Assembly: GCF_024347675.1 (NCBI RefSeq)
Contig: NZ_AP024882.1
Location: 62,001-126,000, forward strand
Source of the DNA: Vibrio ishigakensis
GTDB taxonomy: Bacteria; Pseudomonadota; Gammaproteobacteria; Enterobacterales; Vibrionaceae
Direction of reading: 5' to 3'
Length of the DNA: 64,000 nucleotides
Shown: positions 53,690 to 62,388 of the stretch, piece after piece
Layout of the letters: the number at the start of each line of letters is the position of its first letter
Numbering within the stretch: the stretch's first letter is position 1
The notes under the pieces: generated by a model
Told to the model about the DNA's origin: nothing
Seen by the model: only the letters and a program-made list of their open reading frames with translations
The model's database searches: none
Program-made: the position numbers and the translations under genes

Positions 53690-54634
53690 ATGACCACATT
53701 GCATTTTGGTAAAAAAGGTTGGACTCCAGAACGTATTGGCTCTCTTACTGGTAAAACATATCTGATCACTGGCGCTAACAGCGGCGCTGGATTTGAGGCC
53801 TCTCGCATCCTGCTTTCCAAAGGTGCCAAGGTGGTCATGCTAAACCGTAACCCAAGCAAGTCTGACGCGGCTATAGCTCAATTAAAGCAGTTACTTGGCA
53901 CCCAGATAGACGTGAGCTTGGTACAGATTGACCTAGCCGAGCAAGACTCTGTGCGCAGAGCGGCTGAAGAGGTCCTTGAATCCACTGCACGCATAGATGC
54001 ACTTATCTGTAACGGCGCGATTGCTCAGGTAGCCAAACAAGAGATCACTGTTGATGGCTTTGAAAGCCAGCTAGGCGTGAATCATCTTGGTCATTTCCTG
54101 CTATGTGGTTTGCTTTTTGACCGTATCGAAGAGTCTAAAGGCCGTATTGTGATGGTAGGCAGCAATGCCTATAAGATGGGGTTAAAGCGCATCAAATTTG
54201 AAGACCTAAACTTCGATGATAATTACACGGCGTGGGATTCATACGCTCAGAGTAAGCTCGCTCAGATGATGTTTGGCTATGAACTACAGCGCCGTATCGA
54301 GCAGTCAGGCAAAAACGTTGAGGTACATGTATGTCACCCTGGCGCTTCACGCACTAACCTATTGATGGATACTGCCAGCTCCTTCAACAAGATTGTTTGG
54401 TCGGTAATGTCTCGTATTGTTGCTCAGTCAGCGGAGCGAGGCGCTTGGCCAGAGGTAATGTGCGCCACCGAATCAGGACTCGCAACAGCCAAGCTATATG
54501 GTCCAACCAAGCGAGCCAATACCGTTGGTCCTGTAGGAGAAAATAAGTTGGATGCGGTTGCCCTAGACAAAGATATGGCGGCTAAACTGTGGCAAGTGTC
54601 CCTTGAGAAAACCTCACTAAACTGGGCTTTATAA
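53690..54634 (+). CDS. Short-chain dehydrogenase (retinol dehydrogenase-like)
   Basis: 314 residues, classical SDR. Cofactor motif YLITGANSGAGFEASRILL (TGxxxGxG); NGAIAQ (NAG-like); catalytic Tyr-Lys in WDSYAQSKLAQMM, with Ser in VMVGSNAYK; HPGASRTNLL. A PTS-like extension after residue 260 is typical of the retinol dehydrogenase/protochlorophyllide reductase-like branch. Substrate unknown; regulated in all likelihood by the divergent AraC gene. Confidence 0.85.
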   Translation: MTTLHFGKKGWTPERIGSLTGKTYLITGANSGAGFEASRILLSKGAKVVMLNRNPSKSDAAIAQLKQLLGTQIDVSLVQIDLAEQDSVRRAAEEVLESTARIDALICNGAIAQVAKQEITVDGFESQLGVNHLGHFLLCGLLFDRIEESKGRIVMVGSNAYKMGLKRIKFEDLNFDDNYTAWDSYAQSKLAQMMFGYELQRRIEQSGKNVEVHVCHPGASRTNLLMDTASSFNKIVWSVMSRIVAQSAERGAWPEVMCATESGLATAKLYGPTKRANTVGPVGENKLDAVALDKDMAAKLWQVSLEKTSLNWAL

Positions 54635-54722
54635 ACGACATTCGCCCGAGATAAAGCGGTGATCTTGCACTAACCGACAATCGTAACTAACGCTTATAAG
54701 GATTAAAGCTTAGGAGCGATAC

Positions 54723-54989
54723 ATGGACAGTAGACTTACAGTAAAAGAGTTTCTCAAGGTATTTGATTGCGTGCGCTCTAACGGCGAGAGAACCGAGGAT
54801 CGCTATCAGCTAGGCATGATAAACGCATGGCATGACTATGATGGCTACACCTGTTGGATTGGATACAAGGACGTTACCGTCACTTTAATGTTCCATGGTG
54901 CGCTGAAGATCGAATATCGTGATACCTCTCACTACAACGAATTCATTCAGCAATGCCTTGCGCTTACTGCAAGTAAACCGCTGCAATAG
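54723..54989 (+). CDS. Small conserved protein (possibly DUF3081)
   Basis: 88 residues, cytosolic. VKEFLKVFDCVRSNGERTEDRYQLG, then NAWHDYDGYTCWIGYKDVTVTLMFHG and FIQQCLAL. This resembles small proteins labelled DUF3081 in Vibrio and Shewanella; the match is from memory and unverified. AGGAG lies 7 nt before ATG. The CIA30 gene follows 11 nt later, so the two form a small operon. Confidence 0.6.
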   Translation: MDSRLTVKEFLKVFDCVRSNGERTEDRYQLGMINAWHDYDGYTCWIGYKDVTVTLMFHGALKIEYRDTSHYNEFIQQCLALTASKPLQ

Positions 54990-55000
54990 AGGAGTTCATC

Positions 55001-55582
55001 ATGCCAATGCTCCCTTATCCTTTATATACGCTTATTTCTCTCTGTTTTTTACTGGCTTGTTCTCTCACACTCTCTTTAACTGCCCACGCCTCGGATACCT
55101 CTATGATTGATCTCACCAAGCCAAACGAATACCAACTATGGCGCTCAACCAATGACAACGTCATGGGCGGGATATCACAAGGCGGCGTTCGCTATGACGG
55201 CGAGACTAGCCTTTTCTCTGGAGAGCTATCACTAGAAAACAATGGTGGCTTTAGTTCGGCTAATCGTTCTATAGAAATAGCGCCAGAGATGGCCGAAGTA
55301 GAGTTAACCTTCATCGGCGACGGTCGCACCTATCAAATGCGCTTTGCTAGCTGGAACAATGGCAACCGAGTTACCTATAAGCATGAGTTCACTACCGAGA
55401 AAGGTAAGCAGCAGACAAAGACATTCAAGCTTGAGGACTTCAAGGCGACCTTCAGGGGAAGACCCGTTTACAATGCTCCCACTCTTATAGCCAAAGATGT
55501 AAAACAACTTGGGGTGTTGATAGCAGACAAGCGAGCTGGAAGCTTCGAGTTAAAGCTCATCAAGATTGAGTTCCAATCCTAA
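55001..55582 (+). CDS. CIA30-family (complex I intermediate-associated) protein, exported
   Basis: 193 residues. An N-terminal signal peptide ends near AHA (residue 30). The CIA30 jelly-roll domain follows with its signature WRSTNDNVMGGISQGGVRY, then FSSANRSIEIAP, YQMRFASWNN and KLEDFKATFRGRPV. Such bacterial proteins are beta-sandwich proteins of unknown role; the mitochondrial relative helps complex I assembly. Operon with the small protein upstream. Ends 1 nt before the convergent IclR gene. Confidence 0.8.
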   Translation: MPMLPYPLYTLISLCFLLACSLTLSLTAHASDTSMIDLTKPNEYQLWRSTNDNVMGGISQGGVRYDGETSLFSGELSLENNGGFSSANRSIEIAPEMAEVELTFIGDGRTYQMRFASWNNGNRVTYKHEFTTEKGKQQTKTFKLEDFKATFRGRPVYNAPTLIAKDVKQLGVLIADKRAGSFELKLIKIEFQS

Positions 55583-55583
55583 A

Positions 55584-56282
55584 TCATCTCTTTTGAAACA
55601 CACCAGCGAAGTGTATCAAGCGCTTCTTGTTCAGCTCCTCAGAATTACCGCTCACTCCTGCCACAGCCACTAGCCTTCCATCCAGATAGAGCGGTATGGC
55701 AAGGCAATTCAGGTTAGGTTCTGCCTCTTCTAGATCCAATGCATATCCCTGTTCGAATACTTGGTTCAACTCTTGTTCAAGGGGAGCAGAAAGCTCGTCT
55801 CTCAGGCGCAACGCACGGCGCAGTCCATCATCAAAGGCCAGAAATACCTTACCTATCGCGGAGGTCGCCAAGCGCTCTCGATTACCTCGAGGGCTGCGGA
55901 TCGTTAGTGGGTTATCTCTCTCAATGGCGTCGATATACAGATATTCTTGTGCGCCACTTTGCACCGCTAGATATGCGGTATTGTCGGTAAGCTGCGCCAT
56001 CTGTTTAAGCAGAGCGCTAAAGTGAAGGCGTATGCTTTCATCGTTTTGCTCGAGCGGTTTAGACAACTCTCTTAGCCTGAGCCCAAGAGCGTAACCTTGC
56101 TCTACTCGAGAGACATAGCCAAGCGCAGATAGAGTAGCCAGAATACCATGCACCGTAGTTTTACTGATCTCAACCGCATCGCTGATCGCCTGCAGAGACA
56201 TAGGTTTTTCAGCGAGGGATAGCACCTCTAAAATAGAGAATCCTCGTTCGATAGACTGGATGCGTTTCGGTTCTTTAGCCAA
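55584..56282 (-). CDS. IclR-family regulator
   Basis: 232 residues: winged HTH (SIERGFSILEVLSLAEKPMSLQAISDAVEISKTTVHGIL) and IclR ligand domain (SPRGNRERLATSAIGKVFLAF, FEQGYALDLEEAEPNLNCLAIPL, VAVAGVSG). It is a little short at the C-terminus. Target genes are not evident; the next gene upstream faces the other way. Confidence 0.85.
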   Translation of the reverse strand: MAKEPKRIQSIERGFSILEVLSLAEKPMSLQAISDAVEISKTTVHGILATLSALGYVSRVEQGYALGLRLRELSKPLEQNDESIRLHFSALLKQMAQLTDNTAYLAVQSGAQEYLYIDAIERDNPLTIRSPRGNRERLATSAIGKVFLAFDDGLRRALRLRDELSAPLEQELNQVFEQGYALDLEEAEPNLNCLAIPLYLDGRLVAVAGVSGNSEELNKKRLIHFAGVFQKR

Positions 56283-56417
56283 TGAATTTCTCTAGTAGCA
56301 CAAACTATTGATGACAGTATGAAATATAAGTGCTCAATAACAGTGATGTCATCCTATTTAATCTGTTATTAAACTTAGTGCGCTTATCAGAATAAATCGT
56401 CAGTTGGGATAAGCAAA

Positions 56418-56449
56418 AAAAAGGGCGCTCTATAAAGAACGCCCTTTTT
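56418..56449 (-). terminator. Terminator of the tandem-paralogue pair
   Basis: AAAAAGGGCG (56418-56427) pairs with CGCCCTTTTT (56440-56449). On the minus strand T8 follows, 13 nt after the last gene's stop. It also has a T-run on the plus strand. Confidence 0.8.
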
Positions 56450-56462
56450 GTATTTCAGAGGA

Positions 56463-56753
56463 TCAAGCTAGTTCTAGTTGATGACTTTGCTTGCTCTGCT
56501 GTAGATGAGATGTCTTGGTAAACTCAATGCCAAACTCGTACACGTTTTTACGTGTGCTCTCTTCGGCATACAGAAAAGAGCGAACCTCTTCCCTATCCAT
56601 CACGTAGGGCTTGCTACACGCAAACTGCCCTTGCTTGATGATGATCTCTACCTTACCTGCTCCCAGATCTCTTACCTTAAACGCTAGGTCTAGGGTAAAA
56701 TCAAACATGTTTTCTAGGGCAGTTTTAACTAATCGTTCACGACCGATAGGCAT
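56463..56753 (-). CDS. Unknown small protein, paralogue B
   Basis: 96 residues, cytosolic, alpha/beta. RERLVKTALENMFDFTLDLAF, KVRDLGAGKVEIIIKQGQF and REEVRSFLYAEESTRKNVYEFGIEF align with the gene just upstream (about 30 % identity by eye, the same order of helix, hairpin, helix). The ATG overlaps the upstream stop (TGATG), showing translational coupling. No known family. Confidence 0.6.
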   Translation of the reverse strand: MPIGRERLVKTALENMFDFTLDLAFKVRDLGAGKVEIIIKQGQFACSKPYVMDREEVRSFLYAEESTRKNVYEFGIEFTKTSHLQQSKQSHQLELA

Positions 56754-57046
56754 CAGGCTAAGCCTCCTGCTGCAACTAGTGGCCAGTCACCTTCTTCGAT
56801 CTGAGCCTCGAAATGTAGGCAAAAATCGACAATGTGATTGATGACTTTAGTGTCTTCTAGCAATAAATAAATGACGTCTACACGCGAAAGAATCAGTGGC
56901 ACACTCTTAGCACACCAACCTTCCGAAATGACGACTTGCACTCGCCCTGAGCCCAACTCGTCTACCTGGAATCTTAGGTCCGGGTTATGTTTTAGTATGT
57001 TTTGTAGCTTCCCTTCTACTAACGTTTTACGGTTAATAGTTTTCAT
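56753..57046 (-). CDS. Unknown small protein, paralogue A
   Basis: 97 residues. RKTLVEGKLQNILKHNPDLRF, QVDELGSGRVQVVISEGWCA, LILSRVDVIYLLLEDTKVIN and FCLHFEAQI. It aligns over its whole length with the next gene. ATG at 57046 is preferred over a start 9 codons earlier. A TATAAT box lies about 26 nt upstream on the minus strand (57077-57072). The pair is probably a tandem duplication whose products form a heterodimer; that is inference. Confidence 0.6.
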   Translation of the reverse strand: MKTINRKTLVEGKLQNILKHNPDLRFQVDELGSGRVQVVISEGWCAKSVPLILSRVDVIYLLLEDTKVINHIVDFCLHFEAQIEEGDWPLVAAGGLA

Positions 57047-57369
57047 TCTAAGCCTCTTTGTGGGGAGCTCCATTATACTTACAATTTTGAAAATTTATAT
57101 TTCAGATCAAAGAAATTTTGTGATTTTGGTGACAAATTTTCATCTTAATTATGAGGACTTATCAGTTTAATATGTAACTCATTGATGTGATTTATGGGTA
57201 TAGATTTGGAAAATATAACCTTAATTAGAATAAGGAATTAATGATTATATATGGCAATTAATGCGCTCTCTATTTCATATTTATTCTAAATAAATTCTTA
57301 CAATGTGACACAACAATAAAGCAATTGATTTCATAATATAGAATTAATCGAATTAGGAAACACACTAAA
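57047..57369. other. AT-rich intergenic region
   Basis: 323 bp between the divergent paralogue pair and the Crp/Fnr-type gene. It contains a minus-strand TATAAT (57077-57072) and several AT-rich palindromic stretches such as TTGTGATTTTGGTGACAA (57118-57135). No coding sequence or RNA gene recognised. Confidence 0.4.
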
Positions 57370-58005
57370 GTGTCAATTAGCCCACTGCCGCATCAACTTT
57401 CCAAAACCCTCTACTCTGAACTGTTTAATGCCTTTCAAAATCACGGTAAACGAGTGCGCTATAGCCATGGACAGACCATAGTTGGGCAGTTCGAAAAACC
57501 TGACTATATGGGGATATTGATAGAGGGGGTTGCTGAGGCACACATTACCTCGGCGGACGGTAACAGCTATATTGCGGAACAGCTTCAGACTGGCTGGGTA
57601 TTTAATGCGGCTTGCTATCTCGATAACGGCACCTCTCCTGCCGAAGCGCTTTCAATAAATGATTGCACTCTATTAACGCTTCCTTTTTCTGTGTTGCGAA
57701 AACACCCTGCTCTTAAGGCTGAAGCCACGCAACTGGCCGCCTATTGCGTGGTTCAGCTATATCGAAGGTCGGAGGTCTTATTTACCTCTGCCATGTTACT
57801 CCCCTTAGAAGAGCGCATCCTGCGAAGGCTCAACACCCTTAAAGACAAACAACATACAATAAACATCACAACAGATAAGCTCGCTAGTTACCTCGGGGAA
57901 AGCAAGTTCAAGGTGTATCGAGAAATCAAACGCCTTGAGCAAAACAATGTCCTCAGCACCGGCTATGGGACTATCACTCTGCATCAAGCCGGCTTGCTAG
58001 ATTAA
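57370..58005 (+). CDS. Crp/Fnr-family transcriptional regulator
   Basis: 211 residues. The cyclic-nucleotide-type beta-roll (about 30-120) has YSHGQTIVGQFEKPDYMGILIEGVAEAHI. A dimer helix follows, then a winged HTH (LASYLGESKFKVYREIKRLEQNNVL). No N-terminal Cys cluster, so not an iron-sulfur FNR; residues for cAMP binding (RSExxE pattern) are not clear either, so its signal is unknown. Start is GTG at 57370 with AGGA 13 nt upstream. Next to AT-rich DNA and the lipid module; target unknown. Confidence 0.83.
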   Translation: MSISPLPHQLSKTLYSELFNAFQNHGKRVRYSHGQTIVGQFEKPDYMGILIEGVAEAHITSADGNSYIAEQLQTGWVFNAACYLDNGTSPAEALSINDCTLLTLPFSVLRKHPALKAEATQLAAYCVVQLYRRSEVLFTSAMLLPLEERILRRLNTLKDKQHTINITTDKLASYLGESKFKVYREIKRLEQNNVLSTGYGTITLHQAGLLD

Positions 58006-58504
58006 GAGCCTCACCCAACTTAAGCCCCAAATAACCTTTCATTCTGCTTCGTGTACGCCTGTCAACCATACACTTCGAAAATAACGAAGTTTGTATCGAT
58101 AAAATACCTGCTCGAAAGTTGCAAGGTGCAACTTTTGCTTTGAATAATTTAGGTAATCTAATCGCGAAACCTAACACGTAGAGTGCGCCCTTATATCCTG
58201 TGCACTTTGCAAGGTAATCCATGTAGTAACAAGCAACACCCCGTATGGATTTTTGTCGCCTATGGTTTGCTAATTTTGTAAATAACATCAGCGACAGGTA
58301 TCAGGTAAAAGTTATTGACCTCCTCACGGTGGGGGAAAATACGTGTCGGTTCGTTTATCGAATTCGACTGAAAACCCTTAGGCCAGTGCAACCCACTGGC
58401 CCTTTTTTTATCTTATCTCCACCAAATCACACTCGCACTTAGAGTGCAAAAACGCTTTTCTAGCTTGGTTAAGATCGAGCGGTTTTCCTACTTTCGGTCT
58501 TGTT
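58006..58504. other. 499-bp intergenic region with an orphan terminator (possible small RNA)
   Basis: No gene is recognisable, but a strong terminator at 58381-58409 points rightward 95 nt before the fadL-like start and about 375 nt after the preceding stop. The 140 bases before it have CGACAGGTATCAGGTAAAAG and a short hairpin-rich G/C patch (CCTCACGGTGGGGG at 58321-58334). This suggests an independent transcript, either a small RNA or an attenuated leader of the fadL-like gene. No riboswitch class recognised. Confidence 0.4.
58381..58409 (+). terminator. Orphan rho-independent terminator
   Basis: GGCCAGTG (58381-58388) pairs with CACTGGCC (58394-58401), loop CAACC, followed by CTTTTTTTA. 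No annotated gene ends at it. Confidence 0.8.
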
Positions 58505-59653
58505 ATGAACAAAAAACTGTTAACTCTAGCACTTACCGGTGCCTTCTCAGCAAACGTATTTGCCGGCGGTATCCTGCTTCACGAAATTGCTACCTTTGAT
58601 AGCGTCTCATCTGCAGGTGTTTCCAACCCAACCAATCGCACTGATGCCAGTGCGGCTATCACCAGCCCGGCTGGCCTTACTGCTATCGGTGACTGTAGTT
58701 TTTCTGTGGGTCTGCAATATCTAGACGCTTACTCTGAGTAAAATGGCGTGAATGCGCTGGATAATCCAGTGGGCACATCGGGTAAGAACCAATCTCCGGT
58801 GCCAAGCCTTGCTTACGCCCACAGACTGAACCAAGACTGGGTGATTGCAACATCACTTCATGGTGATGGCGGTTTGGGCATGGACTATAAAAATGGTCGT
58901 TCAGGTATCGGCATCATAGATGAAGAATCTCAAGAAGCGCTGAACGTTCACTTTGCGGCGGCCTATCAAGCCTCTCCTTCTCTCTCCGTTGGTGGCGCGC
59001 TAGTGGTTCAACACCTTATGACCTCGGTTGATTTATCTTTTGGTAATATGGTCAGTGGCAGTGGTGACGAAGGGAATACCGCTGTTAGCTTTATCCTTTC
59101 TGGTATGTATGACCTAAATGAGCGCACTTATATTGGCGTCAACTATAAGCACAAGGTTGATCACAGCGATAAAGCCGTGGATTTAGACCTCTCAAATGGC
59201 GGAAAAGCTTCTGTGGACGTCGGTGTAAACTGGCCTTCTCGCCTAGACCTTGGTATCTCGCACAAGCTAACAGAAAAGGTCACCCTTAAAGCCATGACGG
59301 GCGTTGAATTCTGGTCTGATTTTTCTGATGTGCTGGATGCTAACGATATCTACACCCTAGGCGGTGCGGCTGAGTATCAGCACAATGGCTGGATCTATCA
59401 GGCAGGCTTGCGCTACGACTCAGCCATGTTTGATACCGATAACATGGTTCCAGAGCTAGCAATTGCTGAAAACTGGTCGTTTGGATTAGGCGCTGAAAAG
59501 GCACGCAGTAATGGTCATCGCATCGGCCTAGCCTACGAGTATCGTAACCTAGGTACTCATGATGTGACCTACAGTATTGGCGATATCCCGTATTTTGATG
59601 GTCGAATGGATGAGCAGCGAATCCATGTGCTCAGCCTAAGTTACGCTTACTAA
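58505..59653 (+). pseudogene. FadL/OmpP1-family long-chain fatty acid transporter with in-frame stop
   Basis: One uninterrupted frame of 383 codons except for a single TAA at 58739-58741 (codon 79). Signal peptide NKKLLTLALTGAFSANVFAG, then GGILLHEIATFDSVSSAGVS, the FadL-type GDASAAITSPAGL-like block (DASAAITSPAGLTAI) and, after the stop, beta-barrel strands ending LSLSYAY. FadL-family proteins carry long-chain fatty acids across the outer membrane. The stop is one base away from CAA, GAA or AAA. A GTG at 58748 could restart, but without signal peptide. A strong terminator follows. Upstream neighbour of the desaturase pair. Confidence 0.75.
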
Positions 59654-59656
59654 TGC

Positions 59657-59688
59657 AAAAAGACCTACTCGTTTGAGTAGGTCTTTTT
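59657..59688 (+). terminator. Terminator of the fadL-like gene
   Basis: A 14-bp stem (59657-59670 with 59675-59688, loop GTTT) followed by T. Its core GACCTACTC is close to the terminator at 62389-62416. Confidence 0.85.
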
Positions 59689-59767
59689 TTGATTAACTGC
59701 GTTAAGCAAATGTATCAAATTAGTGATCTTGGTGGACTTTTAGTTTACCAAAGGATTGCATTTAAAA

Positions 59768-59820
59768 TATTTAAGCTTACACTTGTGCGCTCATTCAGCT
59801 AACAAGTGTAAGCTTAAATA
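59768..59820. promoter_or_regulatory. 19-bp perfect inverted repeat with two FabR/DesT-like palindromes
   Basis: 59768-59786 is the exact reverse complement of 59802-59820, spacer 15 nt. The right arm ends at the base before the reductase start codon. Each arm contributes to an 18-bp ACA-N2-TGT palindrome: AGCTTACACTTGTGCGCT (59774-59791) and AGCTAACAAGTGTAAGCT (59797-59814). FabR and DesT operators controlling unsaturated fatty acid genes have this form. As mRNA it would also fold over the start region. Confidence 0.65.
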
Positions 59821-60918
59821 ATGAACACAACACTTAACCCTTTGAAGCGCTTCGTTAATGCTTCGCTGTTTAACAACACTTCTGCTATCGGCTGGTTAGC
59901 TCCGGTCATTCAATTACGTCGCCCAGGATGGCAGCCTGGGCTATTTCGCTGTTATGTAACAAGCAAACAAGTCATCAATCAGCATGTGCTTAAACTGAGC
60001 CTAAAACCTTCGGCAAAATGGCCTGGCTTTAAGCCGGGACAGCATATAGAACTGAACACCCTGATAGATGGCCGCCAGCAAAGTCGCACCTTCACCATCT
60101 CGAGCCCCTTGTCTTTGTGGCAGAAAGAAGGGGAAATAGAACTCACCATAAGATGCCACCAAGATGGCAAGTTCACCCCACACTTATTGTCTGCCGTTTC
60201 GTCAGGCGATCGTTTGTATATCAGTGAAGCAAAGGGAAACTTCTATCCTGAAACAGACCGCTCTCCTCTATTGCTGATCGCCGGTGGCACGGGAATTACA
60301 CCATTTGCCAGCTTCCTTGATCAGCAGGTAAAACGTGACACACCAGTAACCTTGTTGCACTTTGCACCAACCTCTGATGATCACCTGTTTAGTCAGCATT
60401 TCACTAAGCTCTCACAGCAGCACCCGCATTTTCGCTACTTACCAATGAGTACACAGGAGCAAGGCTATCTGAGTCGTGAAATGCTGCGTCAAAACCTAAG
60501 TGAAAATGATAGTGACCATGTCATGGTCTGTGGCCCTGATGGATTAATGAAACAGGCTCGTAAGTTAGCGTTAGCCGCAGGTATCAGCGCGGAAAACTTC
60601 AAAACCGAAGCCTTCTCTTTGTCGCTGGGTAACCTTGAATCTGGCGCTGCGCAAGCTGCCCCAGCTATTTCTGTCAGTCAAAATGGCACTAGCCAACAAG
60701 TACAACCAGACAAGCCCGATACGCTATTAAATCAACTTGAGTCCGCGGGAGTGGCTGTGCGCTCTGGATGCCGAATGGGGGTGTGTCATCAATGTAGCTG
60801 CATTAAAAAGTCTGGCACTGTCGTCAACCTGCTTACAGGCAAAACTTCTGGTCCAGGCGAAGAGCGTATTCAAACCTGTATTTCCCAAGCGCAAACTCCA
60901 GTCGAACTTAGTCTTTAG
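59821..60918 (+). CDS. Ferredoxin-NADP reductase-like electron donor for the desaturase
   Basis: 365 residues. FAD domain (about 40-145: HIELNTLIDGRQQSRTFTISS, the RxYS-type motif), NAD domain (LLLIAGGTGITPFASFL, MVCGPDGLM) and a C-terminal [2Fe-2S] plant-type ferredoxin domain (SGCRMGVCHQCSC with the last Cys in RIQTCIS). It passes electrons from NAD(P)H to the di-iron desaturase encoded 8 nt downstream, as DesC does for DesB in Pseudomonas. No normal ribosome site precedes the ATG; the inverted repeat occupies that place. Confidence 0.88.
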   Translation: MNTTLNPLKRFVNASLFNNTSAIGWLAPVIQLRRPGWQPGLFRCYVTSKQVINQHVLKLSLKPSAKWPGFKPGQHIELNTLIDGRQQSRTFTISSPLSLWQKEGEIELTIRCHQDGKFTPHLLSAVSSGDRLYISEAKGNFYPETDRSPLLLIAGGTGITPFASFLDQQVKRDTPVTLLHFAPTSDDHLFSQHFTKLSQQHPHFRYLPMSTQEQGYLSREMLRQNLSENDSDHVMVCGPDGLMKQARKLALAAGISAENFKTEAFSLSLGNLESGAAQAAPAISVSQNGTSQQVQPDKPDTLLNQLESAGVAVRSGCRMGVCHQCSCIKKSGTVVNLLTGKTSGPGEERIQTCISQAQTPVELSL

Positions 60919-60926
60919 GAACCAAC

Positions 60927-61988
60927 ATGAAGCAATTAACTCAGGCCGATTTCGATAATCTGGCCCGTGACTTAGACCAAATCAAAGCTGACACCCAGAA
61001 AAAGATCGGCCAAACCGATGCTCGATACATCCGAAAGGTTATTCTGGTACATCGAGTAGCGGCTATCGCTGGCCGCATTCTTATCTTTGCCGGTTGTTTC
61101 GTCCCTTTGCTCTTGATCCCCGGTATTCTGCTGCTGGCGCTGGCAAAGATCCTCGACAATATGGAGATCGGCCACAATGTCATGCACGGTCAGTATGATT
61201 GGATGAACGATGCCAATATCAACTCGGATAAGTTCGAGTGGGATATCGCTGGCGACGGCGGCAGTTGGAAGCGTGTTCACAACTATGAGCACCATACTTA
61301 CACCAATATTATTGGTAAAGATCGTGACTTTGGTTATGGCTTGTTGCGTCTATCTAATGATTTTCGCTGGAGAGTTAAAAACCTCTGGCAACTGATCACC
61401 TATGCCATGCTAAGTCTGCTGTTTCAGTGGGGCGTGTCCTACCACGAGCTCGCAGGCGAGCGCGTATTCTTCGGTAAAAAGAAGGAAGGTCGTGAGCCAA
61501 CAGTTCCACACAGTGAATTAAAGAAAGCCTTCTTTGCTAAAGGTGCTAGGCAAATATTCAAAGATTATCTGTTGTTTCCAGCCCTTGCCGGCCCTTTCTT
61601 TGTGACCGTTCTTTTGGCCAACTTAGCTGCAAACGTACTGCGCAACCTATGGACCTCTACCATTATCTTTTGTGGTCACTTTCCACAGCAGACTCGCACT
61701 TTTACTCAACAAGAGTGTGAAAATGAGTCTAAAGGCCAATGGTATTATCGTCAGGCTCTTGGTTCAGCAAACATTAACGGCAAGCCATGGTTCCATATCC
61801 TAAGTGGACACTTGAGCCTGCAAATTGAGCACCACTTGTTCCCAGATATGCCTTCGTCGCGATATCAGGAAGTAGCACCTCAGGTTCGAGAGGTGTTTGC
61901 CCGCTACGGTATTCCTTACAACACAGGCCATTTTGTGCGCCAATATGCATCGGTGGTTAAGCGCATTACACGTTATTCATTCCCTTAA
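60927..61988 (+). CDS. Acyl-lipid/acyl-CoA fatty acid desaturase
   Basis: 353 residues, inner membrane, di-iron. Three His boxes: GHNVMHGQ (HxxxH), HNYEHHTYT (HxxHH), and QIEHHLFPDMP (QxxHH), with hydrophobic segments before and after. It introduces a double bond into long acyl chains. The QxxHH third box resembles front-end (delta-5/6 type) desaturases. Directly follows its presumed electron donor with AGGA ribosome site. Likely regulated by the operator upstream of the reductase. Confidence 0.9.
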   Translation: MKQLTQADFDNLARDLDQIKADTQKKIGQTDARYIRKVILVHRVAAIAGRILIFAGCFVPLLLIPGILLLALAKILDNMEIGHNVMHGQYDWMNDANINSDKFEWDIAGDGGSWKRVHNYEHHTYTNIIGKDRDFGYGLLRLSNDFRWRVKNLWQLITYAMLSLLFQWGVSYHELAGERVFFGKKKEGREPTVPHSELKKAFFAKGARQIFKDYLLFPALAGPFFVTVLLANLAANVLRNLWTSTIIFCGHFPQQTRTFTQQECENESKGQWYYRQALGSANINGKPWFHILSGHLSLQIEHHLFPDMPSSRYQEVAPQVREVFARYGIPYNTGHFVRQYASVVKRITRYSFP

Positions 61989-62012
61989 TTTACGGGACCA
62001 GACATAAAAAAT

Positions 62013-62383
62013 GGTTCTTCGCAGATTAGAGGGGAGCGCAAATATTCCTTCTGAGCCAGTCGCTCCCTCCGAGTGTTTGATTCACAAGGCCGCGATGAAC
62101 CCATCCTTGGGCGCTTGACGCTCGCCTCCCTGCGAGCGACACCTTGCTCCATCAATCACTCTCCAGGAGCGGCATCGGTATGTAGTCCTAACTTGGTATG
62201 GCTCAAAGTCATCGCTGATGCCCCGGACGGAGCGAGCGGCAGGCTGTGGTGCAGGGCAAGTGTTTGAGGCAAGGATGCCGAAGCCAAGCCTACAGGGAGG
62301 TATTTACGGCGGCTTGCCATACATCGCAGGCAGAGTGACCGCACGAAGCTGAAGTAGCTGTTCGCACCAATCTGCGATGAACC
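62013..62383. repeat. GC-rich intergenic repeat with imperfect terminal inverted repeats
   Basis: The ends GGTTCTTCGCAGATT (62013-62027) and AATCTGCGATGAACC (62369-62383) are inverted repeats matching 14 of 15. The inside is GC-rich and non-coding, with phrases (AAGCCTACAGGGAGGTATTT at about 62284) typical of intergenic repeats in Vibrio and Shewanella genomes. Open frames inside it (62073-62267 plus, 62156-62344 minus) are not genes. It is probably a non-autonomous mobile element (MITE-like). Confidence 0.6.
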
Positions 62384-62388
62384 TAAAA

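Noticed and set aside
62073..62344. Open frames on both strands inside the GC-rich repeat
   Set aside because: They have no ribosome sites and the DNA is a non-coding repeat.
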